Shown: one piece after another, positions 1 to 10,587 of the stretch
How positions within the stretch are numbered: the stretch's first letter is position 1
Layout: each line of letters starts with the position of its first letter
Source of the DNA: Stachybotrys elegans
Taxonomy: Eukaryota; Ascomycota; Sordariomycetes; Hypocreales; Stachybotryaceae
DNA length: 64,000 nucleotides
NCBI GenBank assembly: GCA_020746835.1
Contig: JAGPNK010000002.1
Coordinates: 1,798,001-1,862,000 of the forward strand
Direction of reading: 5' to 3'
Notes under the pieces: generated by a model
The model's input: the letters and a program-made list of their open reading frames with translations, nothing else
Databases searched by the model: none
Told to the model about the DNA's origin: nothing
Position numbers and translations under genes: made by a program

Positions 1-1858
1 AGTGGATGGTTTGGGCCCGCGTGATCATGCTGCATGCTCCGCGAGGATCAGGACCCAATGCGTTGTTTGGTAGGCACAGCGAGTAATTGTAAATAGCTAT
101 CAAAGGGATGGAATTAAGGAGATGGGATGCATTGGCGATACTGTACGTAATATGCTGGCATGCCGTTATTAATTCATGTTGATGGTTGATGCAGTACAGG
201 GTGGGCAGTACCTATGATAATTAATTACAGCCTCTACATATCTACCTCGAGAACCCGGATATACATAAGTAGGTAGTCCTCTAGCCAGGCGTCTTCCTGT
301 CTCGTCTCGCCCTGTTCCTTTCTTCTTCTGTGAAATTGTGTCGCCTTGTTAGGAATGTCTCGTCCTGTGTTCGGCATGCCGTCTCACCTCACCATGCTTC
401 TTCCTTTCCCGTTGCCAGAGACACGGTAAATTTGCGATTTGCGATTGCAATTGCGACGGCGCCACGCACGATGCCGTTCGCCCACCCATGTGGACTCGGA
501 GCTGCACAATGCCGGGGGTGGGTTCCTCGACGATGGATCGCAAAGAGAGGACCCATCCGCATCTGGCCTTTCTTGAAGGTTCTGCCGTATTCCATCTGCT
601 GTTGGTGACGGCCGAAGTACTGCCATTGCACAAGGCCAGCTCAACCGGAGCGACGAGGCAGCAGCAGCAGCAGCAGCAGCAACGAGAGGGCTGCCAACGC
701 AGAGGCGCATCGGGCTTTGACGCATCAATTACGGGTTGGTGTAGCTGGACAATCAAGAGGCAAACAGTCAAGATGGTGATGATGACGATGATGACATGAA
801 CCCGATGAGTTTGTCGATGCCCTTCGCGATTCTCTCTGTTGGGGCCCAAGCCCGCCCAGAGTAAACAAAAAAGACGATCATGTATGGATGGATGATGCCT
901 GACATGTGCCAAACGCAGCACACTCGCTGCACTCACCTCATCACAGGCACCAAGTGTGCCAGAGAACACAGCGCATGCCAGCGCGATAAGGCACCCAGCG
1001 CTCGTCTCGGCCGGCACCACCCTCCCTCATTGGACGCATCCCGCAGCTTGTTTGTCTGGCCCCGAATGCCTCTGCGCTGCGCTATAGGTCGGCGTGTTTG
1101 CTCTTGGCTCGGCCCGCGGGTGATGCAACGCGCCGTACAGCGCCTGATGTGTCAGTGTGTCAAGTATGTGTGCATGTGTGTGATGGTGAAGAAGCGCATG
1201 CAAAAAGTCACTTCCCACCAACCAACTGCGCTAGAGGTACCTCCCGCGAAGGGGGAAAAAAAAGGCAGCCTGCCATATGCCAGATTGGGACGGGGGGGGG
1301 GGACGTTGAGGAAGGAATTAGCTGCCGCAGCCAATGCTTGCCCCCAGAAACAGCGGAGCCACATCTTTCTCTCCAGACCACAAACTATATCGGCCTCATC
1401 GCTAAACCACGACCACAAATCACCACCTCCCTTCTTCCCTCTCTCCTCTCTCTCTCTCCATCCCGCTCATCCTCCCCGCTCATCCTCCCCCCGCCCCCTT
1501 CTTGCGCCAACGACTTGCCCAGGTCTCTGGTTGCGCCGTCGTGCAGCATAAGAAAAAGGAAAAAGCCCTCTCCTTCAGCCTCCTCCTCTGGTTGTGCTTG
1601 CTTCGCCTATTGGTCATCGGCCCTTGCTTGCTTGCTTCTTTTTTGTTTCTGCACCGCAGGACGGTTTGGGCTTCGTTTCTTTTCTCCACCTCTGCTCTCT
1701 CCTCTTCTCTCTTCTCTCTTCCATCCGTCTCCTCCGTCTTGCTGCACAGCCCTCGCCACCGCCGCCGCCGCCCCGAGCTGCTTGCTTCTGCCCGATCCGA
1801 CCCGTACCTCGTCTGTTTGCGTTGCCCGCCCTAGCAACGCCCTATCTGCCTCGCAATC
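1..1858. other. Gene-free upstream region and leader of the Btz gene
   Basis: I see no supported gene here. Open frames on both strands are short and rich in Ser, Pro, Arg and His, as expected from GC- and CT-rich noncoding DNA. A run of eight GCA triplets lies at 658-681. From about 1420 the plus strand becomes strongly pyrimidine-rich up to the start codon at 1859, which is typical of the promoter and 5' leader of highly expressed filamentous-fungal genes and fits a transcript entering the downstream gene. Confidence 0.6.
658..681. repeat. (GCA)8 trinucleotide microsatellite
   Basis: Eight uninterrupted GCA units. No credible gene covers them, so I treat this as a noncoding microsatellite. 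Confidence 0.9.
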
Positions 1859-4076
1859 ATGGCTGCTGCTCGACGCAGGAAGATGATCGGCCATCGACGC
1901 CGGGTTGAGGATGAGGGCGACGAGGAAGGAGGTCCGGACGCGGTCGACGTCGAAGACGACTCCCTCTCCGAAGGTTCGATTGCTACCGACGACGACGACG
2001 CGGCAGAGGATAGCGACACCAGCAACATCGACGAGGCTTCTCCGACGTCCCTAAATCCTCGCAAGCCCGCCAACGGAGGTCCCAAGTCGGGGGGACGCTT
2101 GCCAGCCAGTCAGAAAGCCCACGTCGCCAATGCAGGTGCTAGCAATGGCCAGGTGACGGACACCGACGTCATGCTTCGCGGCCTATCCATCGCCGACAAA
2201 GCGGGCGCCACCGAGGAGATACATTTCGATGAGGTCGTCCCCTCGCCGACCAAGTCACCATCCGCCCCCATCGTTGTCAGCTCGGCTTCCATCAACCGTC
2301 AACCCCCCGGAGAACGTCGCCGACAAGAGCACGAGGATTACAAACGCCGCAGGGACGAGGACCCAGCCTTTGTGCCCAACCGTGGCTCGTTCTTCATGCA
2401 TGACCACCGGCATGCGGGACCTGCTGCAAATGGCTTTCGGCCTTTTGGAAGGGGCCGTGGAAGAGGTGGCCGAGGTGGTTTCGGCGGCCTCTTCACCCCC
2501 ATCAAGTGAGTTCCCCATCACCTATATCTCTACGTCTGGCCCGTAACCGCTGGCTAACCTGGATAGTCCTCATGTTCACCATCCATCGGATCCGACAACC
2601 AACTCGCCGTGGACCCACGACATGCACGAGGCCGTAGCTGAATCCTCCAATCGAAGATCCCGCCAGATTCCTAGAGACGAAGGCCCTGCTAATGGCAATG
2701 GCGTCATCCCCACCTGCGAGCCGACCTCGACGCCCATCAATCGCACCCTGTCTACCGAGAAGCATATTGGAAACGCTCCCGTACGGGTCATGCTGCCCGA
2801 CATGAGTGCCCCCAAGGTGTTTGCTGGTATGCCGGTCAAGCAGTACACAAAGCTCCCAGACCACAGGCCTCCTCTCCGTAGAGACAAGCCCGTGAGGATC
2901 TCGCTGCCCGACCACCCGCCTCGCTACATATATCCTGCCGTGGATAGATCCTTCATCTTCATTCCGCGCGCCATGCGACCGAACCAGCAGCAGCGCGGGC
3001 GAGGCAGACCCCGGTCTGGTCTCGGCTCTACTGGGGGCTTCTCTAGGAGAACTAGCATTTTTGGTGGCAGCTACTACGGAAGCGCGTACTCCCCCAGCAT
3101 TGCTCTCAGCCGGCGTTCATCTGTCGCACATGAACGCGACTTTCTCTTCTCTCCCACCGGCTCGGTTATCTCTCGGCCTCCCCTGCCAGCCGCCGACACA
3201 AGCCGACCCGTGGTGCGGCTGCCTCCGGCCCCACGACCCGATGCACCCCCGGCGGCGACGGCGGCCAGGCCTGCTGATGCGTCAGTCCAGGGCGAGCAGC
3301 TGCCCGCCGTGCCGTCGGAGGTGTCCATTAATGACCTGCCGCCTCCTCAAACACACCCTCTGCCGCAAAGACCTGCGACCCAGGAGAGCCGGCAGACGTC
3401 CATCCCCATGCACCAGCCGAGACCCAAAAAGAACATCTCGGTGGCTGACATTGACTCGCCTACGCTGGCGCAGGGGCCTCAAAACTATCCCGTCTTCCAC
3501 CAACAAGTCCCGATGCAAATGGCCAACGGGATGCACCACGAGTCTCACTCGCGACAGCCGTCATACCCGTCTCGGCACTCAGCCGGCACCCCTCTCTCCC
3601 AGATCCCAGAGCGAGCCATCCACGCGGCGCCATTCCAGCCAACCGTTTATGGCCAACCACCCAATTACTACAATCAGCAACCCTATCAACCGCCCCAACC
3701 CCAACCCAACTACTACTACGGCCCGGGCTATTCTGGGCCCGGAATGGCGACCTCGGGCGCTCCTCCTCCTCCTCCTCCTCCGGCCTTTGTGCCTCCTATG
3801 CAGCATGGCATGCCTGGTAGCTTTGCACCTCAGCCGCATCCTGATCCTCATGCCGCTGCGGGCCAGCCGGGCTCCAACCTGGTGGCTCAAGAGGTCAATG
3901 GCATGGTCTACTACTACGACGCCTCTCAGCTCCCTCCTGTGAACACCTACCCGCCCTACTCGGCACCCCAAGGGTTCCAATCAAATGTCATGGGAATGGG
4001 CGGCATGGTCACCCCTAGCCCTGACGGCTACTACTACCCCCAACCTGCTCCCGGCATGGTCTACTACTCACAGTAG
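1859..4076 (+). CDS. Btz/CASC3 (barentsz)-domain protein, putative exon junction complex core subunit
   Basis: Two exons, 1859-2505 and 2567-4076, join across a 61-nt GTGAGT...TAG intron to give about 718 residues. Residues about 160-240 carry the Btz (SELOR) signature: a DPAFVPN stretch, an RGSFF.HD segment, an Arg/Gly-rich run, then a WTHD motif ending in an acidic/His patch. In known Btz proteins this segment wraps around the helicase eIF4AIII, clamps it on RNA, and links splicing to mRNA surveillance, transport or translation. The N-terminus is highly acidic (runs of D/E at about 15-65). The C-terminal two thirds is low-complexity, rich in Pro, Gln, Tyr and Gly, with a poly-Pro run encoded at about 3761-3781, and is probably disordered. 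The intron falls inside the Btz domain. The start is the first ATG after a long CT-rich leader. The family call is good; the exact role in this fungus is inferred. Confidence 0.85.
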
Positions 4077-5754
4077 AACCTAACGATGCCCCGCAATTCT
4101 ACTCTTATTTCTACCTCAACCCATACCATCACACCGCATCTCAACCTTCTCGCATATTGAATTTAATATTTCCAACAGGGCCTCTGGCCTTTTCTTGACG
4201 GCGTATCGCTCCATGGATAGCTTTCCCTGCGTTGCTTGGGCTCATTTTTTGGATGGAAGGCAGGTTTGCGGACTGGCGAAGGCTTTTGTGATTGCAGAAG
4301 CGAAAACAAATATTATTGACCAACAGAGAAAAGGGGGAAGAGTCGGCAGCATCGTGTTGTGGCCGACACAAGGGTCTCTCCATCCTAGAGAACATGACAA
4401 TATTCAATCTCGAAACGTGCTTGGTTGCCGTGTTCGGTCGTGCTGGGGCAGCAGAAGCTTTATGTACGATTTTTTTTTTTGCATGCAACATGGGAGTTGA
4501 AGCTGAATCTCGGGTATTATATTCTTATTGTCTTATTGTTGATCAATCTGGTTCGACTGGAGACTTGGTACAAGGCATTTGCTCGGCGCCCGGAAGAAGA
4601 GATGACTCGGCGGCTCGGCTACCCTCATGTCTCGGTGCAAGCTGCGACCTGAAGGTTTACCGGACGCGATGCTGGTTGACCAAATCTACTGCGGGTTAGA
4701 TGTCGATGGAATGGTCTCGGGTTCAAACTAGGTCTTCTTCCTGATAACTCATACCCTCCCCCTCCTGTCTCCGGTGTGAGGCATTGTAGGCGGCGAGCGG
4801 GTGTAAGAGGAAGTGTGTGGAGATTCAATGACAGATATTCTATGATACCATATCTCATGGGCATTGAACCCGCTGCTACCACTACTTACATCATGACATG
4901 ACACAACATAACACAGGACAAGACAACCAAGAAGTGATGCTACTTGGCAAGTCAAGGGTAGGCATAGAGCACATGCTTGGGCAAGACTGAGGTGACGTCG
5001 GCGATGGAGTTGGTGCTCCATGCTACACTGAATGTTTCCGAACCATGTGAAAAGAGATCGCTCGAGCGCCAAAGGGGTAAAAGTCCGCAGGGTCCACGGT
5101 TACATCGACTGTACCTTCCCGGAGCAGCTAGGAATGAAGAGACAAATGGGCGGCACGATCAGATATCACGGTTAGGGAGCCCGCGGTGCCTCGGCCCAGC
5201 AATGGGTCGTCCATCTCCCTCCCGGAGGGGCGTGTATGGTTGTTTGTGTCATCGGGATACCCTGAGCTTGGCAAGATGGGAATTCAAGATCAAGAAGGTG
5301 TTTAACAAGCGATTTTCGGGTTGACTATGGATCACGGACCATGCAGATGGGGTTGAGGTGATTCTTTTTGCACGGATCGACATGCAAGAGAGAGGCGAGG
5401 TAGGGCGCGTGCGGCTAGCGAACCGGACCAGGTGCGGGTGAGGGAAGAGGTCGAGCGCACAGGGCAGAAACAGTGATGAAAGTAGAAGGAGGAGAGAGAG
5501 ATACAGAGAGAGAGATTGGTCGATGCCGTTGAACCTGCACGGCTGGTCCGGGGGGTGGGGGGTGGGAAGAAGCATCGGAATCGGCGCAACCGTCGGGGAA
5601 ACCGTGCGTTTTTTGGCAGCCTCTTTTTTGTCTCAGTAAGAAGAAGCTGGACGTGTGCAAAAACGGCTGCCTATTTAGGTTGCTAGTCCCAATGCCGAGC
5701 GGCATTTGTCTCTCTTTCTCTCCATGTGCGGACCGCGGTTCTTCGGAAAAGGAT

Positions 5755-5758
<4 letters not shown>

Positions 5759-5788
<30 letters not shown>
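5759..5788. repeat. (GA)15 dinucleotide microsatellite
   Basis: Fifteen uninterrupted GA units in a purine-rich plus strand, in gene-free DNA. Confidence 0.9.
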
Positions 5789-5794
<6 letters not shown>

Positions 5795-6132
5795 GCTGGT
5801 TCGATACTACACTACACTACGGCGTGTATGCGCGTGTTGGTTTCGGCGCATATATCGTGGAAGATGAAAGGGGGGAAGGAGAAGGATAGGGTAGCACGGT
5901 GATGGTAGGGCAGGGAGTGGACGCGCGTAGCCATCGCACAAAGGGTTTCTTCTTCTTCTTTTCTCTTTTTTTATTCCTTTTGTCTCTGCTACGGGGGAGG
6001 GGGGGGGGGGGATGGCTGGGGAACAATCGTTGACTTGTGTCTTGCACAACGGATCGACCGTGGGAAATCCGGTAGGTGTAAGCACACCACGGAAGGCGGG
6101 CGAGATGAACCATGCATGCGAGCATGTGTGTA

Positions 6133-6160
6133 GTATGTATGTATATATGTATGTATGTAT
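6133..6160. repeat. (GTAT)n tetranucleotide microsatellite
   Basis: An imperfect GTAT array with one TATA interruption, noncoding. Confidence 0.85.
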
Positions 6161-6531
6161 GCGTGTATGCGCACGCGTCTATGTACGACGGTGTGCGTTT
6201 GTGTGTTTGAGCGACCGTGTCTTATGCAGTTTGCCGTTGAATGGACCGGGCCAGATGCCCGAGGAGTTGCATCAGGTCTCGGTCCCGCACGAGGTTGGTG
6301 TTTACTTTCCCTTCCATGTGACATGTGGCAGTGTATGGGGAGCACAGCAGAAAAGAAATGGCGGTGGCAACGAGACGGGGGGGGGAGCACTGCTGCAGGG
6401 CAAGACGGATGACGACGACGGCGGCTGCACCAGCGATCGACGGATCGACCGACTCGTGGACAAGGAACAAACATTGGGGCTTGGGTAAAACACACTTGTT
6501 CTTGTGTGAAGGGGATGGGCGAAACGACAAC

Positions 6532-6554
6532 GGGGAGGGGGGAGGGGGGAGGGG
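6532..6554 (+). other. G-quadruplex-forming motif
   Basis: Four G-runs of 4, 6, 6 and 4 bases are separated by single adenines. Single-nucleotide loops with runs of at least four G are the most stable class of intramolecular quadruplex. The motif lies in gene-free DNA about 4 kb upstream of the NBR1 gene. Confidence 0.7.
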
Positions 6555-6852
6555 AGAAAAGCCAAGACGAGGAAACAAGCAGCGCCCAGCCATGGCTGCA
6601 TGGGTGCGTGTGTAGGTGCGGGTATGCGACAGAGGTATGTCTGAGGAGTGTCTGGGCCATGCACACAAACCACACAGCCGAGGCCGGCAGTATCCATACT
6701 AGGTACATACAACGGCCTTCCAATTGACGCTGTTGGCTGGCTGCGCTGATCACCTTTGCTCGCCGTCGTGCGGAGAAGCTCGAGCGACAGACAGGCTGTC
6801 GAGGCGTTGCGCGGCCTTTGCTCTGCCCCTCCTCTTTCTTGTTGGGGGTGTG

Positions 6853-6873
6853 GTGTGTGTGTGTGTGTGTGTG
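6853..6873. repeat. (GT)n dinucleotide microsatellite
   Basis: A pure GT run of about ten units in noncoding DNA. Confidence 0.9.
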
Positions 6874-7819
6874 CAACTGGTTCGCACCGAGGTGATGAGT
6901 GGCTTGAAGAAGCAATGCGAGCGAGGCGCCATACGTCAATCATTCACCATCATTACATGCTTTAGGTCTAGCCTGAGGGGGAGGCAGAAAGACAGAGAAC
7001 ACCTTGAATCAGGTTGCCTGGGGCCTTTTTGCTGTTGGATGACAGCATGTAGCTGACATGCAAGCTCCGGACTGGATCGGGCCGGACTGCGGAGGCAGGA
7101 TTCGCAGAGAAAGGATGATGCGGCGAGGGAGGTGGTGTGGCGATACGACAGGAAGAAAGTTATGGCCAGTACAGGCAAACCCTGGCTCATGTGTTGTGCG
7201 TCTGATTGCGGCAGATTGACTGACGGACAACTTGAATCCTCCCGCACCTCCCCCTTCCACGATCTGACTGCTTCCGCCTAGCCTCGCGCTTCCGGCCGCC
7301 CATGATATCATATACACATGAATTGGGCCTCGGCCCAGGCTGTCGACGGCTAGGATACTCTCCCGCGTCCGAAAGCAGTCAACAGTCGCAGCGAGCCGAT
7401 GCTCTTATTGCCGCCATGGGGGGCGGCGGGTATGCAGTAGCCGGCATGACACAAAAGAAAAGGCCAGAAGAAGGGGGGAAAATGATAGGAGCAAGCCACA
7501 GGCTAAGATAGGCGGACGACGACGACGACGACGTGGTGAGGTGTCGCCACGGGCGCAGCAGCTTCGCAATCTGCGAATAGGCTTGGCTTTAGGGGTCGTG
7601 CCGTCGATCTAGAGGAGATAAGCCCAGCTGCCGAACCCGACGAGGCTACGATGCCGCTCCCCCCTGGTTTACGGCAGGTTTAATCGGAGAGATTGAGGAT
7701 GACGAGTGCCGGGCTTTTTTGTCTGATGAAGCGCAGATAGATGCCGGGATCTGATCGGGGCGGCGCAAGTGCCGGTGTCTTGGAGGAAGGCCAACGCCGT
7801 TGTACAGGGCAGGGGAGGA

Positions 7820-7840
7820 GACGACGACGACGACGACGAC
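7820..7840. repeat. (GAC)7 trinucleotide microsatellite
   Basis: Seven GAC units. A second, shorter GAC array lies about 300 bp upstream at 7515-7533. Neither is inside a supported gene. Confidence 0.85.
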
Positions 7841-9892
7841 GCGAATACCGACCTGACACGACGTTGCGCCTCTTGGAACTGTGGCGAGCGTACGTAGGCT
7901 ACCCTGGGTTGAGGTATCACAGCCTCTCTGCCGTGCTTGGCTTTGCCCATCTCATGGCGCAGTGAATAGTGATAGACTCCATGCCTTCTGTGCAGGACAT
8001 GGGCGCGGCAATGGATGGGATATCATTGCCGTCATAACGGGAATTACGTAGGTACAAGGTAAGGAGACGGACGGAGCTCTTATCCTGTGGCCCTTGTCAT
8101 TTTGGTCTTTGAGGGGTGTGTGAGGAGGAGAAGGGGCAGGGGCATTACCTTTCTCCGAGCGACACCGATTTTGCCGAGGAGTCATGATATGTTGCAGCAG
8201 TCGATGGGGGATGAATTCCATTCGGCAGCCTGATGTGATGGATACGCCAGATTGTCGTCCTGAAGCGATACCCAAAGCGTCGAGCGTCTAGCGTCTAGCG
8301 TTGGAAGCTGTGGGCGGCAAGGGACGAATGGATGGATGGAGGCAAAGAGGCGGTAACGTGGAAAATGCCGGGCAGGTTGATTGGCATTGGTCGATACCGA
8401 TACGGGTCGGGCGGAGTCCGAAAGAGAGGCAGGCAGGCAGGCAGGTAGGAGACGGCACGGGCTCGAGTCCGATCACGCGAACAGACCCAATCTAGTAAAA
8501 AAGGGCGTAAAGAGCGAAGGAGCGAAACAGCACCCTCGATGCTCCATATCCATACATAATACTGGTGCACCAAAAGGTCAGAATTGGACCAAACGGGCAT
8601 ATGCAAGGACAGGTGTCGTGTGCACGTGCAGCTCGTCTGCATAGACACCAAGAGCAGGCCTTCCTCCAACTACCATCAGGGATCGATGAGTTATTGCCCA
8701 TTCCGGCGATGCCTGCGGCCCCCAATCACGCATGTCGTATGTAGCGCTGAACGCATCCAGAGTCGTTTGGATGGCGCACTCTAGACCGGGACGAAGGATT
8801 GCTGTGGCGGCGCTAAGCAGGCCGCTTCCAGCGCACCTCGTGCCATTGCGCTGGGATGAGATGGGCTGGACTGGGCTGGGCCGTCTGGTCCTGGGCCTGG
8901 AATCGCTGCTGAGCCATCCCTCTGGCGCCGAGACGCGCTCGCGGCAGGGACGCAAATGCAGACGGGCAGTGAGCATGACAGGCGGGAGGATGCGAGAGAA
9001 ACACCTTTGCCGCGTCCTTCGCCGCCGGAGCCCCCTTGATGCAAGACAATGCGCTGCGCTCGTGTTTACTATACTATGCTGTCCTGACCGCAAGTCAAGT
9101 CAAGGTTGGCTCCGTCTTATCTCGCCTTCACCGACCGCCCTTTGCTGTTCCCGGACAACGCAGCGTATCCAACAAAGCTGTGGCTTTTCCTTTGCTTCCC
9201 CGCACCAAGAGACAGGAAAGCTCACACCTGTCCAGGCCCATGCTGCAGAGGAGTGGATGACGGCCCGCCAAGAAAGGATGATGGGTGATGATGGGGTGGG
9301 TAGTCCCCAGAAGGATAATAATTATGACGAAAAGAACCAAATCAAAAAACATACATACAGGCGAGCAGTAAATTGAGTGAGAGATACGGAGAGCAAGAGG
9401 CGGAGACGCAGGGGTAAAACAATCGAGAACGACGGATGCGATGGGGGAAGGGGGAAGAAGCAGATGATGATGGATTCGAGACTCCACCGGGGGAGAGAGC
9501 TGGTTTGTGTTTTAGTGAGACTGCATGTCTGGGCGGCCTCGGCTGCTCGCGTTTAAATCGTGGATGGTTTGGCCTGGTCGGTGCGCCACGCCCCCCCCTC
9601 TCCTCTCTGTGCCCATCATCCTCGCCCCCCCGGACTGGGAGTTTCCTTGGTCGGGAACGACCTGAGTGTGGCCTGAGTGATGGTGGTGCGCTCAAGACGT
9701 CTGTAATTTTGAAGGGGAGCAGCTCGTGACCGTTCCGTCCATCCTTCTTCCCTACTGATGCTGGTAGCCTTGGGCCCCTCTTTTCCACCTCGTCTGTCTT
9801 CAGCCAGGCCTGTGCTTTCCCTCTGCTGCGCTCGCTGCGTCGCGGACGTGTCCGGCCGCTCGCTCGTCCCCCACGGCGACACGAGCTTCTCC

Positions 9893-9911
9893 CTCTCTCT
9901 CTCTCTCTCTT
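9893..9911. repeat. (CT)n dinucleotide microsatellite
   Basis: A pure CT run in gene-free DNA about 600 bp before the NBR1 leader. Confidence 0.85.
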
Positions 9912-10470
9912 TGCGTCGCTTGGTGCGTAGCAGCAGGAATTCATTGCTGTGCGTGCATACCTTGTAAAACAGCAATCGCTTCTTCCCATTGTGCATTACG
10001 AGGCGGCCTGGAAGCCTGGGAGCCTTGGAGGCTAGTGGACCTCTTCCCTGTTCGCCTGTCCGCCCCCCGGCTTTTGCGGCACATGCACGCCCCCCCCTAC
10101 GGAATCCACTTCCACTCAGGCCAATGATGCCACTCTTACACCCCCCTCACCCCTAACGCTGCACTCTGGACTCTGCCACAAAGCCAACCGCCTGCAACCA
10201 CCTGGCTCGCTGAGGTAAAGCCGCTGCCTTGACCTCCGCATTTATACATAAGCTTTCCCCCATCACACACATCACATCTCACGCCCTCTTCCCCCCGCTC
10301 ACCTCTTCTTATCATCATCCTCCTCCTCCACCACCACCACCTCGACATCATCACCCGCCAGTCTTCCGCACCTTTGTGCTTCCTCCTCCATCGTCGACAT
10401 CGTCTTGCAAAATTCGCCCGTTTTTCTCATACCATTGCCTAGCAACAGTTAAGAGGTCGTCGTCGTCTCG

Positions 10471-10567
10471 GTACGTTCGCGTTCCCGTTCTCGTCATATC
10501 CGGACCAGCCGGTCGTCACCGCCTTTCCACCCGCTTTGCTGACCGTTGTTTCTTGTTTCTTTTACAG
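10471..10567 (+). other. Probable 5'UTR intron of the NBR1 gene
   Basis: A GTACGT donor, a GCTGAC branch-like site at about 10537 and a pyrimidine-rich TTTACAG acceptor define a 97-nt intron ending 20 nt before the start codon. An in-frame ATG at 10546 lies inside it and would be removed by splicing, which supports the downstream start. Confidence 0.6.
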
Positions 10568-10587
10568 TGCACGACCTTTCCGCCAAC

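Larger units (their letters stand above)
4077..10470. other. 6.4-kb repeat-rich region without a recognisable gene
   Basis: Between the Btz gene and the NBR1 gene I find no supportable coding region. The long open frames, such as the minus-strand one across 5989-6939, run through GT, GTAT and poly-G microsatellites and have no domain-like sequence. The region holds (GA)15 at 5759-5788, (GTAT)n at 6133-6160, a strong G-quadruplex motif at 6532-6554, (GT)n at 6853-6873, (GAC)n at 7515-7533 and 7820-7840, and (CT)n at 9893-9911. The last part, from about 10220, is CT-rich and likely serves as promoter and leader for the next gene. Confidence 0.6.

Noticed and set aside
4710..4735. B-box-like GGTTCAAA sequence
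   Set aside because: No A box at a suitable distance and no stable arms.
5989..6939. 316-codon minus-strand open frame
   Set aside because: It runs through GT, GTAT and poly-G repeats, is full of His/Thr/Pro/Ser, has no domain pattern and no matching splice structure.
10546..10587. Upstream in-frame ATG for the NBR1 protein
   Set aside because: It lies inside a predicted leader intron with donor, branch site and acceptor, so it would be spliced out.
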